Of a stretch of 24,220 bases of DNA, positions 6,523-14,703 are shown piece by piece; the stretch's first letter is position 1, and every line of letters starts with the position of its first letter. Source of the DNA: 2-12-FULL-41-16 sp964473715. Its GTDB lineage: Bacteria; Patescibacteriota; Patescibacteriia; Magasanikbacterales; UBA922. The stretch lies in NCBI GenBank assembly GCA_964473715.1, contig CAYYQC010000012.1, positions 1 through 24,220 of the forward strand, read 5' to 3'. Both the position numbers and the translations under genes were made by a program. Under the pieces are notes generated by a model that worked only from the letters and a program-made list of their open reading frames with translations, ran no database searches and was not told the DNA's origin.

Positions 6523-6963
6523 TTAAAGTACCGGTTTTTCTTTTTGTGTAGCCCAAATTTTACGTTCTGAAGCACCAATTTGGAAACGGTATCTCTGTTG
6601 GACGCAGGCCATGCCCCTTGCGTTGTCCGCGTCTTCGATCACGAGCTGGATCTCGCCTGGGTGTGCGTCCCAAGCGATGAACGGCAGCCTCTGGATGGAT
6701 GCTCTCGGACCTGTCCGATTGCTGATCTGGACGTGCTTGATGCCGCCGAGCCCCATGACGATGCCGTAGGCCGTGTCCATGGCGACGGGCATGTCCGGGG
6801 GAACGTAGATCCGGGGTGAGAAACCCTTGAAGCCGTTTTTGCTCAGTATTTCGCCGATCTTGAAGGCCTTGAGGGCTTGCGTGAAGAGTATGCGGCCGGT
6901 GGTGGGGTCAGTGTGTCCGGCTACCACGACCATAACTTTCTTTTCCTTGGGTTCATCTGCCAT
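6523..6963 (-). CDS. Unrecognised 146-residue protein of a GC-rich island
   Basis: I cannot assign a family. The protein starts MADEPKEKKVMVVVAGHTDP, with a charged start and then a strand-like VMVVVAG segment, and has no signal peptide or membrane segment. The middle contains PRIYVPPDMPV, YGIVMGLGGIKHVQISN and GEIQLVIEDADN. Codons 1-125 mostly end in G or C (62% GC over 6601-6840), but the last 21 codons are host-like, with only 3 ending in G or C; the switch is near 6588. Unlike the other genes it has a Shine-Dalgarno-like ACGGAG, 6 bases before ATG, and A at -1. It ends at the terminator at 6400-6426. Foreign origin is plausible; the frame is well supported by third-position bias. Confidence 0.72.
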   Translation of the reverse strand: MADEPKEKKVMVVVAGHTDPTTGRILFTQALKAFKIGEILSKNGFKGFSPRIYVPPDMPVAMDTAYGIVMGLGGIKHVQISNRTGPRASIQRLPFIAWDAHPGEIQLVIEDADNARGMACVQQRYRFQIGASERKIWATQKEKPVL

Positions 6964-6965
6964 TG

Positions 6966-7008
6966 GGTACTCCGTACCTGGTTAGTGTTTAGTGCGGGCT
7001 TTTCAGCC
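6966..7008 (-). promoter_or_regulatory. Structured leader with ribosome site in a hairpin loop
   Basis: On the minus strand the leader of the 146-residue gene has GGCT-GAAA-AGCC (plus 7008-6997, a GNRA tetraloop hairpin) and GGTAC-GGA-GTACC (plus 6978-6966). The GGAG of the second hairpin is the only Shine-Dalgarno-like sequence near the ATG at 6963, so the ribosome site sits in or at the edge of the loop. Confidence 0.5.
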
Positions 7009-7027
7009 ACAAGGAACCTAGCATAAA

Positions 7028-7044
7028 ATTGAAATATTTTCAAT
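7028..7044. promoter_or_regulatory. Palindrome in the divergent 6964-7081 spacer
   Basis: ATTGAAA and TTTCAAT are exact inverted arms separated by TAT. The right arm ends at the first base of the -35 box TAGACA of the plus-strand promoter. It could bind a regulator of either divergent gene. Confidence 0.4.
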
Positions 7045-7072
7045 AGACAGGAGTCGAAAATTCCGCTACAAT
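7044..7072 (+). promoter_or_regulatory. Promoter of the GT2-DUF4012-mreB-rib operon
   Basis: TAGACA at 7044-7049, 17 bases, TACAAT at 7067-7072 (5/6 each). RNA would start near 7079-7080 and the first ATG is at 7082, so the mRNA would be leaderless or almost so. Confidence 0.62.
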
Positions 7073-7081
7073 AAGAGCATT

Positions 7082-8569
7082 ATGCTCTCGGATTATCAGC
7101 GTTATCGCTTCTACGAAATTTTACCTGGGCTTTCAGTGTGGCTCACTCTGATTCTGTCTTTGGTATTGGCTTTTGTTAAGCCATTATGGATGATTTATTT
7201 TGTCATTGTTTTTGATATTTACTGGATGCTCAAGGTCCTGAATTTTTCTTTTTATCTATTGGTGTCTTGGCGCAGATATTCTAATGCCAAAAAAGTAGAT
7301 TGGAAAGATCGTTTGTTTACCGATATTCCAGATTGGCAAAGTAAACATCATGTGATTTTTTTGACTTTGTATAATGAACCTTGGGAAGTGGTAAAAACTT
7401 CGCTTCATAGTATTCATGCCAGTATGTATGATGCTAAGCAATTTACTATTGTCATTGCTGGCGAAGAGCGGAAACAAGAGCATTATGAAGGCATTTTGGC
7501 GCAGGCACGCGCAGAATTAAAAGGGGTAAATGCAGAAATTGTGGGTACTATGCACCCGGCCAATTTAGAAGGCGAAATTCCGGGCAAAGGTTCTAATCTC
7601 CATTATTCAGAAGGCCAGATTCAAAAATATTTGGATAAAAAAGGTTTGAATTACGACAATGTAATTGCCACCATGTTTGATATTGATACAGTGGTGCATC
7701 CGCAATATTTTAGTTATCTAACCTACGTATATTGTCGGAATCCTCGGCCAACACGTACTTCATACCAACCAATCGCGCTCTACAATAATAATTTGTGGGA
7801 ATCACCATCGGTATTGCGGTTAATGGCGTTTGGTACAACTTTTTGGACTTTTACCATGTTAGCGCGTCAAGATGCGCTGGTAACTTTTTCTTCGCACTCC
7901 ATGAGTTTTCGCGCCATTGTAGACGCGGGTTTTCATGAAAAAAGAATTGTTAGTGAAGATTCACGAATTTTTTACCAATGTTTATTATTTTACAAAGGCG
8001 ATTACCGAGTTACGCCATTATACATTCCAGTATCCATGGACACTGTGCGTGATGATACCTGGTGGAAAAGCATTAAAAATTTATATCGTCAGCAGCGTCG
8101 TTGGGCTTGGGGCACAGAACATGTACCATTTTTACTATGGGAATTTAGAAAGCGTGGTAAAGAAATTCCACTTTGGATTAAATTCAAATGGTTGTTTGTG
8201 GAATGGGAAGGGAAGTGGTCTTGGTGTTGTGTGGCTATCCTCGTGACCATTCTTGGTCGCTTGCCAATGTATTTAGCACCAGAATCAGTACGCCAAAGTG
8301 CTTTGTATTTTAATGCGCCATTTATTTTAGAAAATCTCATGACCATTGCCATGATTGGTATGTTCTTGTCCGCGCTTTTAAGTTTTCCATTATTACCACC
8401 ATTACCAAAATCCCGACCAAAACATCATTATTTATTAATGTTTGGGCAATGGGCATTACTCCCATTTTCCATGTTGTTTGTCAGTGCAATTCCGGCTATT
8501 GATGCTGTAACTCATTTGATGTTTGGAAAATATTTAGGGTTTAATGTTTCACTAAAGAAACGTTTATAG
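7082..8569 (+). CDS. Membrane-bound family 2 glycosyltransferase
   Basis: A 495-residue processive-type GT2 enzyme, of the cellulose synthase-like group, that would use a nucleotide sugar to build or modify an envelope glycan. Two hydrophobic segments (about 14-33 and 36-62) precede the cytoplasmic catalytic domain. It has a donor-site segment near 91-131 (FLTLYNEP onward), DID at 200-202 as the DxD motif, SED at 291-293 as acceptor-side acid, and QQRRW at 337-341, the QxxRW-like motif. Further membrane segments follow at about 377-396, 415-440 and 450-475. The promoter places transcription start within a few bases of the ATG. It is followed by a DUF4012 gene after 3 bases. The sugar and product are unknown. 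Confidence 0.87.
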   Translation: MLSDYQRYRFYEILPGLSVWLTLILSLVLAFVKPLWMIYFVIVFDIYWMLKVLNFSFYLLVSWRRYSNAKKVDWKDRLFTDIPDWQSKHHVIFLTLYNEPWEVVKTSLHSIHASMYDAKQFTIVIAGEERKQEHYEGILAQARAELKGVNAEIVGTMHPANLEGEIPGKGSNLHYSEGQIQKYLDKKGLNYDNVIATMFDIDTVVHPQYFSYLTYVYCRNPRPTRTSYQPIALYNNNLWESPSVLRLMAFGTTFWTFTMLARQDALVTFSSHSMSFRAIVDAGFHEKRIVSEDSRIFYQCLLFYKGDYRVTPLYIPVSMDTVRDDTWWKSIKNLYRQQRRWAWGTEHVPFLLWEFRKRGKEIPLWIKFKWLFVEWEGKWSWCCVAILVTILGRLPMYLAPESVRQSALYFNAPFILENLMTIAMIGMFLSALLSFPLLPPLPKSRPKHHYLLMFGQWALLPFSMLFVSAIPAIDAVTHLMFGKYLGFNVSLKKRL

Positions 8570-8572
8570 CCT

Positions 8573-10045
8573 ATGAATTTTCATTTAGTTCCACAAAGAC
8601 GAAGAATATGGCCAATTTTATTGGGTGTATTTTTATTTTTAGCTTCTTTTGCTTCGGTGGCATTGTATTTTTTGGCTAAAGAATTAAATCCTGCGGCGAT
8701 TGTGGCTTTGCCTGTGGTGCAAAAAGAATTAATCAAAAATGTTGGCGTGGAGCATGAACCTTTTTTGGCTGACGCACCAGAATGGCTTGGGCTTACAGAA
8801 CCAAAAACCTACCTCATGTTATTTCTGAATAATACAGAACTCAGGCCTGGTGGTGGCTTCATGGGTTCTTATGCTGTAGTAACAATTGATAAAGGTCATC
8901 CAAATATTTTAAAGGTGGAAGGAACAGAAGTTTTGGATTTAAAAGCTAATCGCGCCAAACTGGCATTACCTCCGCCAATTTTAACTAAATATTTAGGTGT
9001 TGATCGTTGGTATTTTCGTGACAGTAATTGGTCTCCAGATTTTTCACAAAGTGCCAAGCAAGCATTGGTAAATTATCGTGCTGAAGATGGACTACATGCT
9101 GATGACATTGATGCTGTGGTTGGCGTGACCACGCATGTGCTAGAAGAATTAATGCGTTTATCAGGACCAATTACCGTAGATGGAATTGAATTTACTGCAG
9201 AAAATGTAGTAGAAAAATTAGAATACGAAGTAGAAATTGGTTTTAGTAAGCGGGGAGTAGATCGTATTGAGCGAAAAGATGTGCTGGGTGATTTATTTAA
9301 AAAATTATTAGAAAAATTAGGACCAGACATGCTCCGTGAGCCCAATAAATATTTTATTTTAATGGATGAATTGGCTGCACAAAAACATATTTTAGCATAT
9401 TCAGAAAATCAAAAATCAGAGCAAAAATTCATGAGTTATGGCTGGGCAGGTTTATTTGCGCCCACTACCACAGATTATTTATTGTGGGTAGATGCAAATA
9501 TGGCTGCGCTTAAAACAGATTATGCAGTAGAACGATCTTTGTCATATGTGTTTAAACCAGACGCTGCAGGCAATTTAATTGCGACTGCAACCATGGAATA
9601 TAAGCATACGGGGAAATTTGATTGGCGAACAAGCCGATATCGAACATACACACGTATTTATGTGCCACCTGGATCAGTTTTAGAATCAGTAAATACTGTT
9701 AGTAATACTGGTAAAAAAGCCGTGATTAAGGAAACCTCGGTAGAAAATAATCTAGCCTCTGAGGTGTTTGGTGCTTTTGTTTCTATAGAGCCAGGGGAGA
9801 CTAAGTCAATGTCTTTTACCTATCGATTACCACCAAGAGTAGTTGAGTCTGCGATTAAACGTGATTACTCGCTCTTTATACCTAAACAACTGGGAGCAAA
9901 AACCTATCAATTGACGCTCGGTCTCAATTTTGGTAAAACTATCACCAGCGCAGTGCCGGCCGAAGAACAGAAAAATTGGGGAAACGCAGTGTATAATTTG
10001 AATGGAGATCTAAAAGTAGATAAGTGGTTTAATGTAAAGTTTTAA
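8573..10045 (+). CDS. DUF4012 domain-containing membrane protein
   Basis: A 490-residue protein anchored by one N-terminal membrane segment (about 12-35) after a short basic start, with the rest outside. The block LMLFLNNTELRPGGGFMGSY at 81-100 is the hallmark of DUF4012, a family that is common in Patescibacteria and often sits next to cell-surface polysaccharide genes. The role of DUF4012 is not established; the context (GT2 upstream, MreB downstream) fits envelope assembly. The C-terminal part (about 330-490) looks beta-rich. The ATG is 3 bases after the upstream stop, with no Shine-Dalgarno. Confidence 0.88.
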   Translation: MNFHLVPQRRRIWPILLGVFLFLASFASVALYFLAKELNPAAIVALPVVQKELIKNVGVEHEPFLADAPEWLGLTEPKTYLMLFLNNTELRPGGGFMGSYAVVTIDKGHPNILKVEGTEVLDLKANRAKLALPPPILTKYLGVDRWYFRDSNWSPDFSQSAKQALVNYRAEDGLHADDIDAVVGVTTHVLEELMRLSGPITVDGIEFTAENVVEKLEYEVEIGFSKRGVDRIERKDVLGDLFKKLLEKLGPDMLREPNKYFILMDELAAQKHILAYSENQKSEQKFMSYGWAGLFAPTTTDYLLWVDANMAALKTDYAVERSLSYVFKPDAAGNLIATATMEYKHTGKFDWRTSRYRTYTRIYVPPGSVLESVNTVSNTGKKAVIKETSVENNLASEVFGAFVSIEPGETKSMSFTYRLPPRVVESAIKRDYSLFIPKQLGAKTYQLTLGLNFGKTITSAVPAEEQKNWGNAVYNLNGDLKVDKWFNVKF

Positions 10046-10051
10046 AAAAAT

Positions 10052-11059
10052 ATGTGGATTAAAAAAGTAGCGATTGATTTGGGAACCACAAATGTTTTGG
10101 TATATATTCCAAAAAAAGGAATTGTGATTAATGAGCCTTCAGTAGTGGCAATTTCACGAGAAGATAAAAAAGTTTTGGCTGTAGGCGCGGAAGCCAAGGA
10201 AATGATTGGACGTACACCTGATAGCATTATTGCGGAGCGTCCATTAAAAGATGGGGTAATTGCAAGTTATAGTACTACTGAAGCCATGTTACGGTATTTT
10301 ATTAATAAAGCACTTGGTGGTGTTCGTCTTTTTCGTCCAGAAGTAATGATTGCTGTACCCGCCGGAATTACTTCCACTGAACGTCGTGCGGTAATTGATG
10401 CAGCCATGGCGGCTGGCGCTCGCGCTGCGTATATTATTAAAGAACCGATTGTATCAGCTATTGGCGCAGATATTCCGATTGGTTCTCCATCTGGTCACAT
10501 GATTGTAGACATTGGTGGTGGCACGGCGGAAATCGCCGTGATTTCACTTGGTGGAATTGTGTCTTGGGGTTCAGTACGTATTGGTGGTACACGTTTTGAC
10601 CAATCAATTGGTGAATATGTGCGCCGGAAATATGGACTCGCAATTGGTGAGCGCACAGCTGAAGATTTGAAAATTAAAATTGGCTCGGCCATGTTCATGG
10701 ATAAACCATTGACCATGGAAGTAAAAGGGCGCGACATGATCATGGGTTTGCCACGCAATATTACACTGAGTTCAGACGATACTACCGAAGCTTTGAAACA
10801 TGATTTAGAAGGTTTAATTGATGCGGTAAAACAAGTTTTGCATGATACCCCGCCAGAACTTTCCGCAGACGTGATGGATAAAGGAATTATTTTAGCAGGT
10901 GGCTCAAGTCAATTGCGTAATTTAGATGCTTTAATTTCTGAAGCCACTGGTGTACCTTGTTCGGTGGCAGATGAACCACTTTTGTGTGTGGCCAAAGGTA
11001 CTGGTATTGCACTAGAAAATCTTGATATGTATAAACGAAGTATTTTGGCGACCCGTTAA
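10052..11059 (+). CDS. mreB: Rod shape-determining protein MreB
   Basis: An actin-like ATPase that forms membrane-associated filaments guiding cell-wall synthesis. The 335-residue protein has phosphate-1 motif DLGTTN at 9-14, the MreB segment NEPSVVAI, the VPAGITSTERRAV block, phosphate-2 DIGGGTAEIAVISLGG near 150-165, and the adenosine motif GIILAGGSSQLRNLD near the C terminus. The length is typical. The start is 6 bases after the DUF4012 stop and preceded by AAAAAT. MreC/MreD/RodA are not in the window. The gene is part of a seven-gene run with two glycosyltransferases. Confidence 0.96.
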   Translation: MWIKKVAIDLGTTNVLVYIPKKGIVINEPSVVAISREDKKVLAVGAEAKEMIGRTPDSIIAERPLKDGVIASYSTTEAMLRYFINKALGGVRLFRPEVMIAVPAGITSTERRAVIDAAMAAGARAAYIIKEPIVSAIGADIPIGSPSGHMIVDIGGGTAEIAVISLGGIVSWGSVRIGGTRFDQSIGEYVRRKYGLAIGERTAEDLKIKIGSAMFMDKPLTMEVKGRDMIMGLPRNITLSSDDTTEALKHDLEGLIDAVKQVLHDTPPELSADVMDKGIILAGGSSQLRNLDALISEATGVPCSVADEPLLCVAKGTGIALENLDMYKRSILATR

Positions 11060-11060
11060 T

Positions 11061-11645
11061 ATGAACCGTGAAGCATCTACAATTTTAAGCACTACTTTTG
11101 GAGAATTTAATTTAGTGGTGTATAGAGATGATAAAAACCGCGAACATGTGGCGTTGTTTTTGGGTGAGATTGCAAATGGTGAATCAGTGCTTACGCGTTT
11201 GCATAGTGAGTGTATTACCGGTGAAGTATTTAATTCGATTCATTGTGAGTGCGAGCAACAATTAGACGCCGCCATGAAATTAATTAGTGAACAAGGCAGG
11301 GGATTACTTATTTATTTGCGCCAAGAAGGTCGAGATATTGGGCTAACTAATAAAATCAAAGCCTATGAATTACAACGCCAAGGTTTAAATACTTTGGAAG
11401 CTAATGTAAAACTAGGTTTTCCACCTGATGCTCGTCATTATGATGTGGCGGTGGAAATACTCCGTGAATTAGGTGTGAAAAAAATTAAATTACTTACAAA
11501 CAATCCAGATAAAATCGCTCAGTTGGAAAAATTAGGAATTGAAGTGGCAGAGCGCGTTCCTTTGGAAATTGCGCCTAATGGTTTTGATGATAACTATCTC
11601 AAAGTGAAAAAAGATAAAATGGGCCATTTACTCACACAAGTGTAA
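11061..11645 (+). CDS. ribA: GTP cyclohydrolase II
   Basis: RibA opens the imidazole ring of GTP, releasing formate and pyrophosphate, to give the first intermediate of riboflavin synthesis. The protein is 194 residues, the single-domain form without the RibB fusion. Zinc ligands are C51 (HSEC), C62 and C64 (HCEC). RQEGRDIGLTNKIKAYELQ and LLTNNPDKI are family signatures. The true start is the ATG at 11061, one base after the mreB stop (TAATATG); an upstream in-frame ATG at 11022 lies inside mreB and adds no conserved residues. The gene is followed by ribD after 5 bases. Confidence 0.95.
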   Translation: MNREASTILSTTFGEFNLVVYRDDKNREHVALFLGEIANGESVLTRLHSECITGEVFNSIHCECEQQLDAAMKLISEQGRGLLIYLRQEGRDIGLTNKIKAYELQRQGLNTLEANVKLGFPPDARHYDVAVEILRELGVKKIKLLTNNPDKIAQLEKLGIEVAERVPLEIAPNGFDDNYLKVKKDKMGHLLTQV

Positions 11646-11650
11646 GAGAT

Positions 11651-12760
11651 ATGAGCATGGATTTTTGGGAATTGGCGCTCTCTGAAGCTGAAAAAGCTTT
11701 GGGTTTTGTGTCACCAAATCCAGCGGTAGGTGCCATTTTGGTGAAAGCAAATAAAGTCGTAGGAGTGGGGCATACTCAAAAGCCTGGTCATAATCATGCA
11801 GAAGTAGAAGCAATTAAAAAAGCTGGGACAAAAGCAAAAGGTGCAACTTTGTATGTGACACTTGAACCATGTTGTCATGTACGCAAATTAACTGGTCCAT
11901 GTACTGACGTAATTATTAAAGCCGGAATTAAGAAAGTAATGGTAGCGGTAAAAGACCCAAATGAGCTAGTGAATGGCAAAGGAATTACGGTTTTAAAAAA
12001 ATCTGGGGTAATGGTTGAATTGCTTGCTTCAAAATCAGAGATTGCTAAACGCGCGCGTGCTATCAATCAGCCATTTTTCAAAGCCATGCAAACTGGCTTG
12101 CCTTATGTGACTTTAAAAGCTGGGGTAACAATGGATGGAAAAATTGCTACTAAAACTGGCGAGTCTAAATGGATTACTGGCAGTGAGGCGCGGGTAGACG
12201 CGCGTTTAGAGCGCAGTCTTTGTGATGCTGTACTTGTGGGTGTTGGCACGGTAAAAGCGGATAATCCAGAATTGGCTCCGCATGGAAAATTTAAAAATAA
12301 AAAATTACTTAGAATTATTATTGATCCTGAACTTTCTTTGGATAAAAAATACCAAGTGTTTCGTGATGAAAACGTGCTTGTGGTCTGTGCTGCCAAGGCT
12401 CCAGAAGCCCGGAAAAAATATTTTGCTAAAAATAATATTGCTGTCGTTGATTGTGGAGAAGAAAAAATAAGTTGGCGTTCTTTGCTAGAATATTTAGGAG
12501 AAGAAAAAATTCGGTCTATATATGTAGAAGGTGGTGCTGGTGTGCATGGTTCATTAGTGGATACGGCGCGTCAAGATTTTCTTTTGCTTGATCGGGTATT
12601 ATTTTACATTGCGCCTTCAATTATGGGAGGAAAAGATTCCATGGTGGGCGTGGGCGGTGAAGGCCCGGAAAAATTGAGTGAAATATTACATTGCCGTGAA
12701 AGTTCATGTCAGAAAATTGGTGAAAATTTTAAAATCATTGGCTTTCTCAATCATTTTTAA
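11651..12760 (+). CDS. ribD: Bifunctional riboflavin deaminase/reductase
   Basis: RibD deaminates 2,5-diamino-6-ribosylamino-pyrimidinone phosphate and reduces the product to the ribitylamino form. The 369-residue protein has both domains. Deaminase, residues 1-145: HAE at 49-51 (zinc ligand and catalytic Glu), C74 in EPCC and C84 in GPC as zinc ligands. Reductase, residues 150-369: VTMDGKIAT, SKWITGSEAR, DAVLVGVGTVKADNPEL and the late VEGGAGVHGSL. The length is normal. It follows ribA by 5 bases, so the two act in sequence. No FMN riboswitch is present upstream and no ribB, ribE or ribH is in the window. Confidence 0.95.
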   Translation: MSMDFWELALSEAEKALGFVSPNPAVGAILVKANKVVGVGHTQKPGHNHAEVEAIKKAGTKAKGATLYVTLEPCCHVRKLTGPCTDVIIKAGIKKVMVAVKDPNELVNGKGITVLKKSGVMVELLASKSEIAKRARAINQPFFKAMQTGLPYVTLKAGVTMDGKIATKTGESKWITGSEARVDARLERSLCDAVLVGVGTVKADNPELAPHGKFKNKKLLRIIIDPELSLDKKYQVFRDENVLVVCAAKAPEARKKYFAKNNIAVVDCGEEKISWRSLLEYLGEEKIRSIYVEGGAGVHGSLVDTARQDFLLLDRVLFYIAPSIMGGKDSMVGVGGEGPEKLSEILHCRESSCQKIGENFKIIGFLNHF

Positions 12761-12761
12761 T

Positions 12762-13880
12762 ATGATTTTGGGTATTGACGCTTCTCGTGCCAATCGTGAC
12801 CAAAAAACCGGAGTAGAATGGTATGCATTTTTTATTATCCAAGAATTAAAAAAGATTGTGCCATCTGATTGGGAGGTGAGGCTCTATACTGACCGACCGC
12901 TTCAAGGTGAGCTTGCTACCTTGCCTGAAAACTGGACACAAAAAGTACTTAACTGGCCACCGAAACGGTTGTGGACACAAGTGCGTCTGAGCTTAGAAAT
13001 GATTCAACGTACGCCTGATGTATTATTTGTCCCTGCGCATGTGCAGCCTTATATTCATCCCAAAAAGACCGTACTCACGGTGCATGATGTGGCTGCCAAA
13101 AGTACACCCGGAGCATATAATCGTTTTGAAAAATGGTATTCTTTGTGGACTGCTGAAGAAGCTTTGCAAAAATTGCCAGCCGTGATTGTGCCTACTTTGG
13201 CTGTAAAAAATGATCTACTTCGTTTGTTTCCAAAAGTAAATGGAGAACATATTCACGTGGTGCATCATGGAATAAATCCTATATTCTTAACTGAATCAGG
13301 GTTTAATGCGAACACTGAGGTTTTGAATAAAAATTCTATTCAAAAACCATTTATTATTGCTGTGGGTAGAATTGAGCATAAAAAGAATAGTGTGGGTTTG
13401 GTGGAGGCTTTTGGTAAGGCTGTAGAAATGGGATATAAAGGTGGTTTAGTTTTGGTGGGGAAACCTGGATTTGGATATCATGAAGTGGAACATGCTGTGA
13501 AAAAGAGTTTAGTAAAAAATTATATTCGAATTATTCCTTGGTTAGAGACAGGGGATTTGGTAGGTCTCATGCGTCAAGCCGATGCGTTAGCGTTTCCCAG
13601 TTTAGCCGAAGGCTTTGGTTTGCCGATTTTAGAAGCCATGGCTTTGGGTTTGCCAGTGATTGCCTCAGACATTCCTGTACTTCGTGAGGTAGGCGGTAGT
13701 GCGGCAAAATATGTTGCTCCATATGATACTGAGCAGTTGGCAAAAGCTATTATTGAAGTTTCTCAGCCAGTTAATCAGGCGCGGTATCGATTGCTTGGTC
13801 GTGAACGCGCGCAAAATTTTTCTTGGAAAAACAGTGCAGCCAAAACTTTGGAAATAATTACTGTATGCAATCAAAAATAA
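12762..13880 (+). CDS. Family 4 glycosyltransferase
   Basis: A 372-residue GT-B fold enzyme, cytoplasmic or peripheral to the membrane, that transfers a sugar from a nucleotide donor. The N-terminal domain starts MILGIDASRA with the TGVEWYAFFI acceptor-side helix; the linker VHHGINPIF is typical. The C-terminal donor domain has VGRIEHKKN at about 201-209, and the E-x7-E motif in SLAEGFGLPILEAM (E283, E291). The start is the ATG at 12762, one base after the ribD stop (TAATATG); an upstream in-frame ATG at 12678 lies within ribD. It overlaps the next gene by 16 bases. With the GT2 and DUF4012 genes it suggests surface glycan synthesis; the substrate is unknown. Confidence 0.93.
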   Translation: MILGIDASRANRDQKTGVEWYAFFIIQELKKIVPSDWEVRLYTDRPLQGELATLPENWTQKVLNWPPKRLWTQVRLSLEMIQRTPDVLFVPAHVQPYIHPKKTVLTVHDVAAKSTPGAYNRFEKWYSLWTAEEALQKLPAVIVPTLAVKNDLLRLFPKVNGEHIHVVHHGINPIFLTESGFNANTEVLNKNSIQKPFIIAVGRIEHKKNSVGLVEAFGKAVEMGYKGGLVLVGKPGFGYHEVEHAVKKSLVKNYIRIIPWLETGDLVGLMRQADALAFPSLAEGFGLPILEAMALGLPVIASDIPVLREVGGSAAKYVAPYDTEQLAKAIIEVSQPVNQARYRLLGRERAQNFSWKNSAAKTLEIITVCNQK

Positions 13881-14647
13881 TAAATCTTTTAGAGACGATG
13901 GTTGCAAAAGGTACTCTTAGTCATGCAACTATCTTTGTTGGTGGTGACAGTGAAACGCGAACCCAAGTGGCACTGCACATTGGCAGCACAATTTTAAAAA
14001 CCACCATGGATGCCGTTGTTCATCACCCTGACGTGCGCGTAATTGCTCGGGAATATGATGAAAAAAATGAACGAATGCGCAGAGATATTCGTGTAGAAGA
14101 TATTCGGACCATGATTCGCTTTGCGCAAGAAAGTTCTTTTCAAGGTGGAGCAAAAGTAATTATTATTTCTGAAGCTGAGCGGATGAATGAAGAAGCCTAT
14201 GCTTCGCTTCTCAAAACCTTAGAAGAACCGCCTACACAAACTTTTTTCTTTTTACTGTATCAAACTCCAGACTCCATTCCAGTCACTATTCGGTCACGCA
14301 GCCAAGTTTTTACTTTTGTTTCAAACAATTTAGACCATTATAAAACAGAGCAAGATGAAGTTTTTACTGTTTTATGTTCTGACCTGTCCACGCGTTTTCA
14401 AATGATTGAACCATGGTTAGCTTCAGCCAAAGATGAGGGTGGTGTGGATGAGTTAGTAAAACATTTGGAATTATGGCAAGGAGCTTTGGTTCCAAGTCTG
14501 GCGCAAAATGAATGGGCTAAAACTGGTAGACCGTGGTCTGAACTCGCAGAAATTCATGGTCATATTCGCGCCACAATCAAAGCTTTGCGTCAAAACGCGC
14601 ACCCAAAATTAACTCTAGAAGCCATGCTTGTAAAGTTTGGAGAATAA
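13865..14647 (+). CDS. holB: DNA polymerase III delta-prime-like clamp-loader subunit
   Basis: A 260-residue AAA+ type protein of the clamp-loader family. IRVEDIRTMIRFAQESSFQGGAKVIIISEAERMNEEAYASLLKTLEEPP is the typical delta-prime block, in which SEAERM replaces the Walker B region, and TIRSRSQVF corresponds to the SRC sensor motif with Cys changed to Ser. The Walker A region near 25-34 (VGGDSETRTQ) lacks GKT, so ATP binding is unlikely, as expected for delta-prime. The zinc-binding cysteines of DnaX are absent. The ATG at 13865 lies inside the preceding gene (16-base overlap), implying coupled translation; an in-frame ATG at 13823 adds no conserved sequence. Confidence 0.82.
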   Translation: MQSKIINLLETMVAKGTLSHATIFVGGDSETRTQVALHIGSTILKTTMDAVVHHPDVRVIAREYDEKNERMRRDIRVEDIRTMIRFAQESSFQGGAKVIIISEAERMNEEAYASLLKTLEEPPTQTFFFLLYQTPDSIPVTIRSRSQVFTFVSNNLDHYKTEQDEVFTVLCSDLSTRFQMIEPWLASAKDEGGVDELVKHLELWQGALVPSLAQNEWAKTGRPWSELAEIHGHIRATIKALRQNAHPKLTLEAMLVKFGE

Positions 14648-14648
14648 G

Positions 14649-14678
14649 TTGCGCAACCTAGGTTATTTTGTGTATACT
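14649..14678 (+). promoter_or_regulatory. Probable promoter of the lipoprotein-frr operon
   Basis: TATACT at 14673-14678 lies 18 bases after TTGCGC at 14649-14654. RNA would start near 14685, 19 bases before the ATG. Two overlapping palindromes, GTTGCGCAAC (14648-14657) and AACCTAGGTT (14655-14664), cover the -35 region and part of the spacer. Confidence 0.45.
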
Positions 14679-14703
14679 AGCTTCAGTTTCCCTTGATTTT
14701 TTT

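Noticed and set aside
6145..6819. Plus-strand open frames at 6145-6387 and 6580-6819
   Set aside because: They are mirror frames of the GC-rich minus-strand genes; high GC makes stops rare. The minus frames have the G/C third-position bias, and the 146-residue gene also has a ribosome site and a standard terminator.
11046..11061. FMN riboswitch ahead of ribA-ribD
   Set aside because: The genes are joined to mreB by one base; there is no leader and no RFN-type conserved element.
11022..14703. Earlier in-frame ATGs for ribA (11022), GT4 (12678), holB (13823) and the lipoprotein (14668)
   Set aside because: The first three lie inside upstream genes and add no conserved residues; the fourth lies before the predicted RNA start and would spoil the lipoprotein signal.
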